From positions 62,001 through 126,000 of the forward strand of contig CAJTQI010000005.1 of assembly GCA_910578645.1 (NCBI GenBank): 64,000 nt of DNA, given 5' to 3'. A model generated the notes under the pieces. It made no database searches, had not been told where the DNA came from, and saw only the letters and a list, made by a program, of their open reading frames with translations. Both the position numbers and the translations under genes were made by a program. This DNA comes from an uncultured Lachnospiraceae bacterium. Lineage in GTDB: Bacteria; Bacillota; Clostridia; Lachnospirales; Lachnospiraceae. This document shows, piece after piece, positions 43,353-53,262 of the stretch. Within the stretch, counting starts at the first letter, position 1, and every line of letters begins with the position of its first letter.

Positions 43353-44579
43353 TTATAATGCAATCCCATTCTTAAGGCAAAGCTGTCTTGCGCTCTCCAC
43401 AGAGTCAATACCCGTCTGGTTCTTAATCGGCGCAAACTCGTATTCCCGCAACACCTCGTAAGGCAGACAAGAATCCAGTTCGTGAATCATATCAAGCACA
43501 AGCTGTTCAAATTTATAGCCGTTAGGGCTCTCCGGCTTCACAAGTCTGCCGTTCTCATCCAAATAGGGAATCTTCTTCTCCACAATGTGCAGCGGAAGTT
43601 TCCTGGCCTCGATTGCCTCCAAATCCCTTACCTGGAATAAATAATTCAGGATAACTCCGAAATTATATGCCGGCTCTCCCTGAGCGTCTTTCGCATTCAT
43701 CAGTTCTTCCGTCATATCATAGTATTCCACGATGGATGGTCTGCCGTCCTCCAAACACATCGCACCTACCCTCTCGTCGGGTGCGTTCTTCTTCACCACC
43801 TTAGCGCCCGCCGCACTGCCTGTGGCTATCGTCGCCCCCACAAAGCAAGGGTCCGCAATACGCTGTAACACATTGTCCACCGCAAAGACATTCAGCCATT
43901 CCACGCCTGCTTCCTTCACCTTGTCCGCCACACCCCACTTCATCATGGACAGATACCATCCGCCGCTGCCGTTGGGAGATGTGGACATCTTATATGTTTC
44001 TTCCATATATACCTTACCGTCAAAATCCGAAGCGGGCGCCATGTCCTGCATAAAAAATGTCACATAGTCAGGGTTATATCCAAAATAGCCTTTTTCTTTA
44101 AAAAACGAAGTCGTCCTCTCATGGTTTTTATCACTCGTCATCACATAAAGCGGAACCCAAACCTTCGCCTGACGCACCACGTCCAGAAGGTTCTCTATAA
44201 GACGTTGGAAAATGAACACTTCCTTTGTCAGTCCGATATTGTAAACCCCTTTGGGTTCGTCAGAACCCAGCCTTGTACCCATCCCGCCTGCAAGAATGAC
44301 GGCGCCCACCTTGCCTGCCTTGATAGCCTCTAACCCGATTGCCGTATAGGCTTCACGCTTCTCATCAATTTCTTTTAATTGCATCACTTCAATCGGCGTA
44401 ATAACCCCTCTTGGGTTCAGCTCTTCCTTATGCGCACACTGGCCAAGAACCTCGAAATCCGTATTCTCAATCTGCTCCATCAAAGCTTCTTTCTCATAAC
44501 CGCTCAAGTCCTCATAATACTTCAGTACGTGAAGCTGCCCGTATTTCTCCAATTTGTCATATGCTTCCCGGAATCCCAT
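43353..44579 (-). CDS. UDPGP-family sugar-1-phosphate uridylyltransferase
   Basis: 408 residues from the ATG at 44579. That start fits the family's usual N-terminus (GFREAYDKLEKYGQLHVL); AAAGGAG lies ~14 bases before it, and a longer frame opens at 44615 without a ribosome site. The signature AGGMGTRLGSDEPKG identifies the eukaryotic-like UDPGP family, with QDMAPASDFDGKVYME and the sugar-binding SPNGSGGWYLSM and VFAVDNVLQRIADP. Members make UDP-GlcNAc, UDP-glucose or UDP-galactose; the substrate cannot be fixed from sequence. It is next to galE on the same strand. Confidence 0.88.
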   Translation of the reverse strand: MGFREAYDKLEKYGQLHVLKYYEDLSGYEKEALMEQIENTDFEVLGQCAHKEELNPRGVITPIEVMQLKEIDEKREAYTAIGLEAIKAGKVGAVILAGGMGTRLGSDEPKGVYNIGLTKEVFIFQRLIENLLDVVRQAKVWVPLYVMTSDKNHERTTSFFKEKGYFGYNPDYVTFFMQDMAPASDFDGKVYMEETYKMSTSPNGSGGWYLSMMKWGVADKVKEAGVEWLNVFAVDNVLQRIADPCFVGATIATGSAAGAKVVKKNAPDERVGAMCLEDGRPSIVEYYDMTEELMNAKDAQGEPAYNFGVILNYLFQVRDLEAIEARKLPLHIVEKKIPYLDENGRLVKPESPNGYKFEQLVLDMIHELDSCLPYEVLREYEFAPIKNQTGIDSVESARQLCLKNGIAL

Positions 44580-44767
44580 ATCCTGTAAACGCACTCCTTT
44601 CCCATCTGTATCCATACAAATGAAATGCTATGTTTCCTATTATTCTACCATGAACGCCATTTTATCACAATGTAAATCTATCTGACGTTTTGTACGGCAG
44701 TTGTATTAAACCTGTCGCAGACTCGGTTAATCGAATGATTTGGTTTTCCTGTACAATGAATTTCATC

Positions 44768-46111
44768 CTATGCCTTCGCTAAAACCTGCGCCGTCTTTTT
44801 CCGTACATGGAGGAACGCAGGAATCAGGAATACATCCGCGAAAACCCATGCCAGAGGGTTGGCAAAGCATACTGCGCCAAACCCAAACAACGGGACAAAC
44901 ACGAAACCTGCAATTGCTCTTGCCACCATCTCAAAGGCGCCGGCAAACACTGCGAGTTTACTAAATCCCATACCCTGAATCAGAAAGCGGATAATATTAA
45001 TGAGCGCAAGCGGGAAATAGAACAGCGCATTGGTCCTGATAAACCGGTAAGCATTCCCTAAGATGACAGTCTCCCCACTGTCGATAAATAAAAGAAGGAG
45101 CCTGTTGCCTACCAAATATACCAACACCAGCGCAATGAGAGAATAAATCAGGCCAAGTATTGTACATGCTTTTAATCCCTGGTCCACCCGCTCCATATTC
45201 CCTGCGCCTACATTCTGCCCTCCATATGTGGCCATCGTGGAGCCCATGGCATCGAAAGGACATACCATAAGCATACCCATTTTACCCGCCGCAGTGACAG
45301 CCGCCACGGTGTCAGAGCCAAGCCCGTTCACCGCGCCCTGCAAAATAATGCCGCCAATTGCGGTGACGGAATACTGTAGTCCCATAGGTATCCCCATACC
45401 ACATAACTTACCTATAAAATAACGGTTCCACCGCCACTCACTCTTATCAAGTTTCAGAATCGAAAACTTCTTATACATAAACACAAGGCAACATACACCT
45501 GCCAATGCCTGGGACACCACGGTAGCCACCGCCGCACCCGCCGCACCCATATGGAATACGATAATGCAGAGCAAATCCAGGAAAATATTGAGGATTGCCG
45601 CCATGACCAGGAAAATTACCGGAGTCTTGCTATCCCCAAGCGAGCGCAGAATCGATGCGGTCATATTGTACAAATATGTAACAGGAATACCAAGAAAGAT
45701 AACCACTATATAACTATAGGAAGCATCTATAATATTCGCCGGTGTGTTCATAACCTGTAAAATCGGGCGGCATAGTATAACCACAAGCACCGTCATAACT
45801 GCCGCAAATATACAGGAAAGCCATACACTGTTGCCCACGAACTTGCGCATATTCTCTTCATGCCCGGCGCCAAACTCCTGCGCAATGGGAATGGCAAATC
45901 CGCTGCACACACCCATACAGAAACCGATAATCATAAAATTCACAGAACCGGTGGCTCCCACCGCCGCCAGTGCGTCCACACCCAGATAGTGGCCGACGAT
46001 AACAGCATCCACCATGCTGTAAAACTGCTGAAAAAGCAACCCGAACAAAAGCGGAACAGCAAATCCAAGAATCAGCCGCATAGGGCTGCCCTTTGTCATA
46101 TCTTTTTCCAT
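44768..46111 (-). CDS. MATE family efflux transporter
   Basis: 447 residues from the ATG at 46111, which begins the family's MEKDMTKGSPMRLILGF; a closer-to-RBS ATG at 46123 is an alternative. Twelve predicted helices in two homologous halves: N-half FGLLFQQFYSMVDAVIVGHY and the matching YSVTAIGGIILQGAVNGLGS in the second half. MATE proteins export cationic drugs or metabolites against Na+ or H+. A second, more distant MATE gene lies at 48960-50324. Substrate unknown. Confidence 0.92.
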   Translation of the reverse strand: MEKDMTKGSPMRLILGFAVPLLFGLLFQQFYSMVDAVIVGHYLGVDALAAVGATGSVNFMIIGFCMGVCSGFAIPIAQEFGAGHEENMRKFVGNSVWLSCIFAAVMTVLVVILCRPILQVMNTPANIIDASYSYIVVIFLGIPVTYLYNMTASILRSLGDSKTPVIFLVMAAILNIFLDLLCIIVFHMGAAGAAVATVVSQALAGVCCLVFMYKKFSILKLDKSEWRWNRYFIGKLCGMGIPMGLQYSVTAIGGIILQGAVNGLGSDTVAAVTAAGKMGMLMVCPFDAMGSTMATYGGQNVGAGNMERVDQGLKACTILGLIYSLIALVLVYLVGNRLLLLFIDSGETVILGNAYRFIRTNALFYFPLALINIIRFLIQGMGFSKLAVFAGAFEMVARAIAGFVFVPLFGFGAVCFANPLAWVFADVFLIPAFLHVRKKTAQVLAKA

Positions 46112-46163
46112 AATAATAACCATGCCTTTCTCTCAACCTGCGAACTTTGTGCGCAAATATAAA

Positions 46164-46201
46164 CAGGATGCCCCTTCACATACATATTCCGGGGCATCCT
46201 G
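46164..46201. terminator. Hairpin between the GH51 and MATE genes
   Basis: Perfect arms CAGGATGCCCC (46164-46174) and GGGGCATCCTG (46191-46201), past the end of the GH51 gene. Confidence 0.6.
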
Positions 46202-46286
46202 CATTCCGACTCATACTCCCGCATCCTGCTGTACCGCCGGCTTACGCGGGATATAGGCTTTTCAATATAATAAGGAAGATGGGCAA

Positions 46287-47786
46287 TTATTTTGCCAGAC
46301 GCACTACATTCCAGCTCTGCTTTCCGAACACTGCCTGGAATATGCCGTCATCCACTTTGGAACTGCCACCCGCCTTCGGGATGACATTGTCCGGATTTTC
46401 CTCCGTATTGACTGCCTTCAAATCATCGTGCTGCATCACAATATGCTCCTGCACCCGGTATCCTGCATACTGTCTTAAATCTAATGTTACTTCCATATCC
46501 TCTTCTAAATCTTTGTTCACTGCAAAAATAACCAATTCTTCTTTCTCGGCATTCTCCACAACCACACAGTCTAAGTACGGCGCCTCGCCGTATTCTTTCG
46601 CCTCATACACGGGCGACTTCACAATCGTCTTCAGTACCGTGCCCTGCCCCATAGTCGCAGCATGCATATAGGGATAGAAGATTGTCTGTCTCCATGCGCC
46701 TGTGTCAGAAGTCATAATCGGCGCGATGACATTCACAAGCTGTGCCAGACACCCAATCTTTACTCTGTCCGCGTGGCGCAGTATCGTAATCAACATACTA
46801 CCCACTAACAGAGCGTCTTCAAAGTTATACACATCCTCTAACTGATGGGGTTTCTGAATCCACTTCTCAAGCCTGCTGTCCGCCTCGTTGGAATGATACC
46901 ATACGTTCCACTCATCCAGGGAAATATTGATATTCTTCCTGCCATGGTTCTTTCCCTTCACATAGTCACAGATGGATACCACCGTCGAGATGAAACGGTC
47001 CAAATCCACGCTGCTTGCAAGGAAATTAGCGGAGTCATTGTCTCTGTTCCCATAGTACTGGTGCATGGAGACATAGTCGATGGTGTCATAGCACTCATCT
47101 AAGACGGTGGCTTCCCACTGGCCGAAGGTAGGCATCTGGGAATGGGAGCTTCCGCATGCCACCAGTTCGATGGAAGGGTCCAAAATCTTCATGACCTTTC
47201 CTGCCTCATGCGCGATTCTGCCGTATTCTATGGCAGTCTTATGCCCAATCTGCCAAGGTCCGTCCATCTCGTTGCCAAGACACCATGTCTTGATGTTATG
47301 AGGCTCTTCATATCCATGGGATTTACGCAAATCACTCATCTGCGTACCGCCCTTAAAGTTACAGTACTCCAACAAATCCTTCGCCTCCTGGATGCCTCTC
47401 GTGCCCAGATTCACCGCCATCATAATATCGCTTCCGGCCTTCTTCGACCAATCCGCGAACTCGTTGAGTCCAAACTGGTTGGATTCCACCACTTCCCACG
47501 CGATATCTACCTGAGCCGGCCTTAAGTCCTTGGGTCCGACCCCATTCTCCCATTTATAGCCGGACACAAAATTCCCGCCCGGATAGCGCACGATAGGCAC
47601 ATGGCATTCTTTAACCAGCTCTAACGTATCTTTACGAAATCCCTGTTCGTCTGCAAAGGGGCTTTCGGGCTGGTAAATCCCCTCATACACCGCCCTGCCC
47701 AAATGTTCTATAAATGAGCCGTAAATTCTCTTGTCAATCCCGCCTACGATATACTCTCTATCAATAATAACCTGTGATTTCTTCAT
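46287..47786 (-). CDS. abfA: GH51 alpha-L-arabinofuranosidase
   Basis: 499 residues and no signal peptide, so intracellular. GH51 signatures: IYGSFIEHLGRAVYEGIY at the N-terminus, VRYPGGNFVSGYKWENGVG, the acid/base glutamate in KTWCLGNEMDGPWQ, and the nucleophile in NISLDEWNVWY, followed by the C-terminal beta-sandwich. It releases arabinofuranose from imported arabino-oligosaccharides. AAGGAGAACGG precedes the ATG. It is divergent from an AraC regulator across 198 bases, which points to that protein as its activator. Confidence 0.94.
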   Translation of the reverse strand: MKKSQVIIDREYIVGGIDKRIYGSFIEHLGRAVYEGIYQPESPFADEQGFRKDTLELVKECHVPIVRYPGGNFVSGYKWENGVGPKDLRPAQVDIAWEVVESNQFGLNEFADWSKKAGSDIMMAVNLGTRGIQEAKDLLEYCNFKGGTQMSDLRKSHGYEEPHNIKTWCLGNEMDGPWQIGHKTAIEYGRIAHEAGKVMKILDPSIELVACGSSHSQMPTFGQWEATVLDECYDTIDYVSMHQYYGNRDNDSANFLASSVDLDRFISTVVSICDYVKGKNHGRKNINISLDEWNVWYHSNEADSRLEKWIQKPHQLEDVYNFEDALLVGSMLITILRHADRVKIGCLAQLVNVIAPIMTSDTGAWRQTIFYPYMHAATMGQGTVLKTIVKSPVYEAKEYGEAPYLDCVVVENAEKEELVIFAVNKDLEEDMEVTLDLRQYAGYRVQEHIVMQHDDLKAVNTEENPDNVIPKAGGSSKVDDGIFQAVFGKQSWNVVRLAK

Positions 47787-47895
47787 TCTCTTCCCGTTCT
47801 CCTTCTGTTCTGACGCCCTCCGCGGTTTGGACGTTTATAGTAAGCCCATTCTATCAAAACAGGTACGGATAGCTATGTCTTTTCTTCCGTTGTAA

Positions 47896-47945
47896 TTGAC
47901 TTTTTTTCCGATGTTATATAGTATGGGATGTGGGTGTGCACCCAC
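47896..47945 (+). promoter_or_regulatory. Promoter and palindrome upstream of the AraC gene
   Basis: TTGACT (47896-47901), 17-base spacer, TAGTAT (47919-47924), followed by GTGGGTG/CACCCAC (47930-47945) over the likely start of transcription. The palindrome may be an operator for autoregulation or control of the divergent GH51 gene. Confidence 0.5.
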
Positions 47946-47984
47946 CCGTCTGTCACAAAATAAAATTACCCGAGGAGATTTCCC

Positions 47985-48773
47985 ATGTTCCATACCAGGT
48001 ACTGCGATTACAATCATTCCAATCCCGACCAGGATTTCATCAACCGGCCTGAAGGCAGCGGGGATTATCTTTTCCTCTATTTCATGACGCCCATGAAAAT
48101 ACAAATCGGCGCCAAAAAAACAGTAACAAAGGAAGGCGCTTTCTTACTGTATACGCCCGGAGAACCCCAGATTTTCCAGGCAGTGAAACGGTTTAGGAAC
48201 AGTTTCGTGCATTTCACCTGCGATGATGACAACTTCCTTAAAGATTACAACCTGCCGGGCAATCAAATCGTCTATTTGCCCGACCCCGACGCCATGAATG
48301 CACTTTTTCGCAACATCTATGTTGAAAGCGTGGTAAAACCAGATTATTACCAGGAACAAATCGACAAGCTGATGCACCAACTCTTTATTCTTTTTTCCAG
48401 GCAGTTACACGCTTACCCGAAAGAATCCGGCATCCACGCAGACCTTTATGAGCAGTTTAAGAAGGCAAGAATCGAAATCCTGACCCATATCGACAGGGAT
48501 TGGGATGCGGACAGCATGGCAGCTTTGACGAACCTGGGTACGAGCCAGTTTTACAATTATTACAAGTTGTTCTTTAACAGTTCGCCAAAGTCCGAGCTCT
48601 TAGATGCCCGCATCGAACGCTCCAAGTACCTTCTGCGGGTGGAGAAGCAACCTGTGGGGCAGGCCGCCATACAGGCAGGCTTCGACAATCTGTCGCATTT
48701 TACGCGCTACTTCAAGAAAGCATGTGGCATGACGCCTACGGAATACGGGCATATGGAGGATGAAGACAGGTAA
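47985..48773 (+). CDS. AraC family transcriptional regulator
   Basis: 262 residues. An N-terminal cupin-like sugar-sensing domain (TKEGAFLLYTPGEPQIFQA, FRNSFVHFTCDDD) is followed by two helix-turn-helix units at the C-terminus (MAALTNLGTSQFYNYYKLFF and AAIQAGFDNLSHFTRYFKKA). It faces the GH51 gene and likely activates it in response to arabinose or an arabinoside. GAGGAG precedes the ATG. Confidence 0.9.
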   Translation: MFHTRYCDYNHSNPDQDFINRPEGSGDYLFLYFMTPMKIQIGAKKTVTKEGAFLLYTPGEPQIFQAVKRFRNSFVHFTCDDDNFLKDYNLPGNQIVYLPDPDAMNALFRNIYVESVVKPDYYQEQIDKLMHQLFILFSRQLHAYPKESGIHADLYEQFKKARIEILTHIDRDWDADSMAALTNLGTSQFYNYYKLFFNSSPKSELLDARIERSKYLLRVEKQPVGQAAIQAGFDNLSHFTRYFKKACGMTPTEYGHMEDEDR

Positions 48774-48869
48774 CGGAATGTTTCCGGACTGCCTAACAGA
48801 GACATTTCCCGGTAAAAAGACAGGGACACAATCCACAAAAAATAAACATCCAAAACATCATTATATATA

Positions 48870-48899
48870 TTGACAAACCATCCTTTTTCAGCGTATTCT
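48870..48899 (+). promoter_or_regulatory. Promoter of the second MATE gene
   Basis: Perfect TTGACA (48870-48875), 18-base spacer, TATTCT (48894-48899), about 60 bases before the ATG. Confidence 0.5.
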
Positions 48900-48959
48900 T
48901 AGTGACAATGTGTTAAATATACAAAATGTAATTCTTTTAGAAGGAATGGGGGTTCTATT

Positions 48960-50324
48960 ATGAAAGACAGATTTTATTCCCAAATTTTGAAACTGGTTGT
49001 ACCGATTGTCATACAGAACCTGTTGAGCGCCGCCGTCAATTCGGCCGATGTGGTCATGCTCAACTATGTAGGGCAGTCTTCCATCTCGGCCGTATCGCTG
49101 GCCGCCAACTATGCCAGCGTACTATTCATGGTATTCTACGGCCTTGGAACCGGGGCAACCCTGTTAAGCGCACAATATTGGGGCAAGAAGGACTTGCAGG
49201 CAATTCGCGTAGTCGAAGGCATTGCCCTTCGTTTCTCGGTATTAATCACGCTTGTCTTCTCCGGTTTCGCAGCCTTTGCGCCGGAACTGATGATGCGTCT
49301 GTTCACTCCTGATGTGGAGCTGATTCAGATTGGCGCGGGTTATCTGCGCGTGATGTCGGTAACTTATCTATGTTGGAGTATTATAGAAATCTACCTCGCA
49401 ATACTGCGCAGCATCGGCAAAGTAACCGTTTCCATGGTATTAAACATCCTTGCTTTTTCGCTCAACATCCTGTTAAACGCCGTGTTTATCTTCGGCTTGT
49501 TCGGTGCGCCAAAGCTGGGGGCTACCGGCGTGGCAATTGCCACCGCCATCTCCCGTATCGTGGAACTGCTTGGCTGTATCTTCGTGTCCATGGCGCTGAG
49601 CAAGGACTTGAAATTGAACCTTGCATACATGTTTATCCGCAACAAGGCATTGTTAAAAGATTTCATCCATTTATCCTTGCCTGCCCTGGGCAATGACATC
49701 TCATGGAGCGTGGCTTTCTCCATGTACTCCGTCATCTTAGGACACCTTGGAACCGATGCCGTTGCAGCCAATTCCCTGGTAATCGTTGTCCGCAATTTCG
49801 GCACCGTACTTTGTTTCGGAACCGCAAGCGCGGGAGGCATCCTGCTTGGCAACGTGATGGGTGAAGGAGATATGGAGCGCGCGAAAGAGTATGCATCCAA
49901 ACTGATGAAGCTGACCGTCATCACCGGAGCCATCGGCGGCGTACTGATTCTGATTGCCACGCCTTTTGTGATGCATTTTGCATCATTAAGCGAGACGGCA
50001 ATGCATTATTTGAAATATATGCTTCTCATCAATACATATTATGTTATGGGAGCTGCAGTCAATACGACGTTAATCGCAGGCGTATTCCGCGCAGGCGGCG
50101 ATACCCGTTTCGGCCTTATCTGCGATACCATAGACATGTGGTGCTATGCGGTGCCTCTGGGCTTTATTGCCGCTTTCGTGTTCAAGCTTCCTGTGCTTTG
50201 GGTTTACTTCCTGTTATGTACCGACGAATTTGTGAAATGGCCATGGGTTATCAAGCGCTACCGCAGCGGAAAATGGCTTAAGAATATTACGAGAGAGGAT
50301 TTGTTTGCACAAGCGGAGAAATAA
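48960..50324 (+). CDS. MATE family transporter
   Basis: 454 residues with about twelve helices. The first half has LVVPIVIQNLLSAAVNSADV and the second LSLPALGNDISWSVAFSMYS, the duplicated MATE core. Sequence is clearly distinct from the MATE protein at 44768-46111, so they are separate lineages. AAGGAATGGGGG precedes the ATG, and a terminator follows at 50361. A single gene; substrate unknown. Confidence 0.92.
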   Translation: MKDRFYSQILKLVVPIVIQNLLSAAVNSADVVMLNYVGQSSISAVSLAANYASVLFMVFYGLGTGATLLSAQYWGKKDLQAIRVVEGIALRFSVLITLVFSGFAAFAPELMMRLFTPDVELIQIGAGYLRVMSVTYLCWSIIEIYLAILRSIGKVTVSMVLNILAFSLNILLNAVFIFGLFGAPKLGATGVAIATAISRIVELLGCIFVSMALSKDLKLNLAYMFIRNKALLKDFIHLSLPALGNDISWSVAFSMYSVILGHLGTDAVAANSLVIVVRNFGTVLCFGTASAGGILLGNVMGEGDMERAKEYASKLMKLTVITGAIGGVLILIATPFVMHFASLSETAMHYLKYMLLINTYYVMGAAVNTTLIAGVFRAGGDTRFGLICDTIDMWCYAVPLGFIAAFVFKLPVLWVYFLLCTDEFVKWPWVIKRYRSGKWLKNITREDLFAQAEK

Positions 50325-50360
50325 ATTTGTTTGGCAGACCCGTATTCATGAAAAAGTATG

Positions 50361-50387
50361 ATACCCCGCCGGAAAACCGCGGGGTAT
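50361..50387 (+). terminator. Terminator after the second MATE gene
   Basis: Perfect arms ATACCCCGC (50361-50369) and GCGGGGTAT (50379-50387), followed by TTTT. It also lies just past the end of the convergent FucI gene and may serve both. Confidence 0.85.
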
Positions 50388-50412
50388 TTTTGTGGTTTAT
50401 TTATTTTCTATC

Positions 50413-52182
50413 CTATCTATACAGCGGCCCAAACGCCTTACAAGCCGCCAAATCTGCCGCCTCTAAACTTTCCGTCCCGAAACAGGACCAGACATGGGGG
50501 CGGAAAATCTTTTCTTCTTCCACATTGTGCATCGTAACCGGAATACGCAGCATGGAGGCAAGTGTAATCAAGTCGGCGCCTACATGTCCATGCACGAAGG
50601 CCCCATGGTTGGCGCCCCAATTTGCCATCACACTGTATACGTCACGAAACGCTTTGCGGCCGGTAGTCCTTGGTACAAACCATGTGGTAGGCCATGTACG
50701 GTCTGTCCGCATGTCAATCTTGTTGTGCACATCCTCCGGCAGAACAACGCTCCATCCTTCGGCAATCTGCATCACAGGCCCCACACCGTCCACCAGGTTT
50801 ACACGCACCATCGTAAGGGGCATCTCGGCCTCTGTCCTGAAATGCGAAGAATAACCTCCGCCTCTGAATTGGCACAGTTCCGCCGGGCACCAGTCCGTAG
50901 CGTCCAGGCATGCCCGGATATCCGCTTCTTCCATCTCCCACCACGCTTTCATCACGCCTTTGCCGTCACTGTCCACAGACTTTCCGGTGGCATCCAGGCA
51001 GGTAGAGCCGGAATTAATGAGATGGATAAATCCGCCTGCGGCTTTTCCCTCCGGCTGCCACCCTGTCACCCTCTTAACGGCGTCAGGGCTCCAATAGCAC
51101 CGTACATCGGAGAATCCGCTTGCCTTACCCGTCAACAGATTGCCAAACAGCATGGACAACCCGTTTAGGTTATCATTCTCCGTGGCGAATACCATCGGCT
51201 GACGCTTTCCGTTCCAGTCAAAAGAGGAATTAAGGAGCGCTTCCGTAAAATCCGCATTGGGCTGATAGTCCGTCCACATGCGCTGTCCCTGGAATCCGCC
51301 GAACAAACCGTTGCGCCCCAACGCTTCTTCCTGGAATCCAATTTCCGCCAGCCTGTCATTGCCAAGCATGACGTCCCTGACAATCATGGTCATCTTCACT
51401 ACAACTTCCCATTCCCTGTCCTTGTCTTCCCGGCTGTGCGCCCGTTCTTTGGAATTGGGGTCATAACCTTCCTTACAATTTGCCCTAACCCACTGAATCG
51501 CCTCTTCAAATTCTTCCTTGTCATAAATCCCTTGTTCCATACGCCGCAGTATTTCCGTCATATCTACCCATTCAGGACGCATACCAAGATAATGCATGTA
51601 GAAAGCAGGGTCCAGGAAGGAACCCATGATACCCATTGACACCGCACCGAATCCTACATAAGCCTTATTCTGCATCTGACCCACTGCAAGCGCACACTTG
51701 GCAAACCGCAAAATCTTCTCCTGCACATCCCCCGGAATTTCCTCTTCTTCCATATCCTGTACATCTCTGCCATAGATAGAAAAGCAAGGTCTGTGCATCT
51801 GGTTATGAGCTGCCATGGCCGCCGCCAGGTACACGGCTCCCGGACGTTGCGTCCCGTTAAATCCCCAGATTGCCTTCGTCGTCATAGGGTTCATGTCGAT
51901 GGTCTCCAAAGGATAGCACCAACTGGGCGTCACGCTTAACGTGGCCGTCACATGCTGTGCCGCAAATTCTTCCTCGCACCTTGCCGCTTCCTCTCCACCC
52001 GCAATGCTGCCCGAGTATATCACCACCCGGGCCGGTGTGCCGTCCGCATAAAACACGTTGTCCTGAATCAGCCTCTTTGCCGACTCCGCCATCTGCCTGA
52101 CTTTCCCTTCCAGTGCGTCCCTGATTCCGAGCCGCCTGGAATCCACAATCGGGCGTATGCCAATTACCGGATAATTCTTCAT
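50413..52182 (-). CDS. L-fucose isomerase family protein (FucI-like)
   Basis: 589 residues, the usual FucI length, from the ATG at 52182 with GGAGG at 5 bases. Opening YPVIGIRPIVDSRRLGIRDA, then SWCYPLETIDMNP, IWGFNGTQRPGAVYL, MGSFLDPAFYMHYLGMR with metal-ligand residues, and the C-terminal WGANHGAFVHGHVGADLITL. FucI isomerises L-fucose, and also D-arabinose and D-altrose, to ketoses using Mn2+. It is the last gene of a seven-gene operon that has no fuculokinase or fuculose aldolase, so fucose itself may not be the substrate. Family certain; substrate inferred. Confidence 0.9.
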   Translation of the reverse strand: MKNYPVIGIRPIVDSRRLGIRDALEGKVRQMAESAKRLIQDNVFYADGTPARVVIYSGSIAGGEEAARCEEEFAAQHVTATLSVTPSWCYPLETIDMNPMTTKAIWGFNGTQRPGAVYLAAAMAAHNQMHRPCFSIYGRDVQDMEEEEIPGDVQEKILRFAKCALAVGQMQNKAYVGFGAVSMGIMGSFLDPAFYMHYLGMRPEWVDMTEILRRMEQGIYDKEEFEEAIQWVRANCKEGYDPNSKERAHSREDKDREWEVVVKMTMIVRDVMLGNDRLAEIGFQEEALGRNGLFGGFQGQRMWTDYQPNADFTEALLNSSFDWNGKRQPMVFATENDNLNGLSMLFGNLLTGKASGFSDVRCYWSPDAVKRVTGWQPEGKAAGGFIHLINSGSTCLDATGKSVDSDGKGVMKAWWEMEEADIRACLDATDWCPAELCQFRGGGYSSHFRTEAEMPLTMVRVNLVDGVGPVMQIAEGWSVVLPEDVHNKIDMRTDRTWPTTWFVPRTTGRKAFRDVYSVMANWGANHGAFVHGHVGADLITLASMLRIPVTMHNVEEEKIFRPHVWSCFGTESLEAADLAACKAFGPLYR

Positions 52183-52202
52183 CTTTTCCTCCATTTCTAT
52201 AA

Positions 52203-53153
52203 TCAAACTAAAATCCCAGTCTTACTCCATTCCGGTGCATTTCTGCCATCATCTACCGCAGTACGCTTCCCCCCATCCGAATTTGGCCCGCCAAAGACAT
52301 ATCTGAGAAACGATACGGAATCCGCCGCGTCCTTATCCAGTTGTTCAAGAGACGCCCCCTTGCTCAAATCTCGCCAAATCTTGATATCGCTTCCCACACC
52401 GCCGCCGCTCCTGACAAAAGGCTCCATCACCACGTTTTTGTCATAGCCGATTGCACGAAGCGCCATTCCGATTTCATACCAGGGCATATTCCCCTTGCCG
52501 GGAAGACGTCTGTTATTTTCTCCCACATGGAAATGTCCCAACATATCCCCCGCAAGCAGAATTGCTTCCACGATGCTGTCTTCCTCGATATTCATATGGA
52601 ATGTGTCCAACATAATCTTCACCGCATCCACGTCCACCTCTTCCACAAACCGCCTGCACTCTCCACAGGTGTTAAGTAAATACCCCTCAAAACGGTTCAG
52701 CACTTCCAGACAGTAATCCACGCCGCACTCCCCGGCAATCCTGCCTACTCTACGCACATTCTCTACACTCCGCGCCCAATCCCCTTCTTTGTCGATAGGC
52801 TTGCTGTAATCCACTGGCCAATAAGAGTAAATTCCTCCCCCCAACGTATGAATACCCAACACTTCCAGTTTCTTTAAAATATCCGTGTAGAAAGCGACTG
52901 CATTTGCCGCGATGGCCGGGTTTTCACTTGCAAGATTCTCCTGCGCATTCGGCCCGTAGCCGGCAGTGAGGATGATTCCTGCATCCTCAGCCCTCTTCTT
53001 TATTTCTCTCAATTCTTCCTGGGTGGTTTCCTTTAACATCGCACAGGAAATTTCCAACACATCGAAACCAAGTTTTTTCACTTTCTCTATGTACGGTTTC
53101 TGGTCTACTCCCCATTCTTTCTCCCAGTATGCAAAATATATTCCGTATTTCAT
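52203..53153 (-). CDS. Ketose 3-epimerase (D-tagatose/D-psicose epimerase family)
   Basis: 316 residues from the ATG at 53153 (GGAGG at 5 bases). Xylose isomerase-like barrel: KYGIYFAYWEKEWGVD, DYCLEVLNRFEGYLLNT with the first catalytic Glu, HFHVGENNRRLPGKGN, and VVMEPFVRSGGGVGSDIKIW with the second catalytic Glu. These residues match D-psicose and D-tagatose 3-epimerases, which invert C3 of a ketose using Mn2+. The protein carries ~28 extra residues at the C-terminus (after FLRYVFGG). It lies 20 bases before FucI, so an aldose-to-ketose-to-epimer series is likely. Confidence 0.88.
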   Translation of the reverse strand: MKYGIYFAYWEKEWGVDQKPYIEKVKKLGFDVLEISCAMLKETTQEELREIKKRAEDAGIILTAGYGPNAQENLASENPAIAANAVAFYTDILKKLEVLGIHTLGGGIYSYWPVDYSKPIDKEGDWARSVENVRRVGRIAGECGVDYCLEVLNRFEGYLLNTCGECRRFVEEVDVDAVKIMLDTFHMNIEEDSIVEAILLAGDMLGHFHVGENNRRLPGKGNMPWYEIGMALRAIGYDKNVVMEPFVRSGGGVGSDIKIWRDLSKGASLEQLDKDAADSVSFLRYVFGGPNSDGGKRTAVDDGRNAPEWSKTGILV

Positions 53154-53226
53154 AATTACCTCCATCTTTGCGCTGCTTTTCGCATAACCGAGTTTGTGGC
53201 AAGCAACGCGCAGGCACAAATCTCGT

Positions 53227-53250
53227 GATTGAAAATTTCAATTTTCAATC
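53227..53250. repeat. AT-rich palindrome, copy 2
   Basis: 11-bp arms GATTGAAAATT and AATTTTCAATC with a 2-base loop, in the gap between the glycosidase and epimerase genes. It is near-identical to 10937-10960. Confidence 0.6.
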
Positions 53251-53262
53251 TTGCCTCCATTC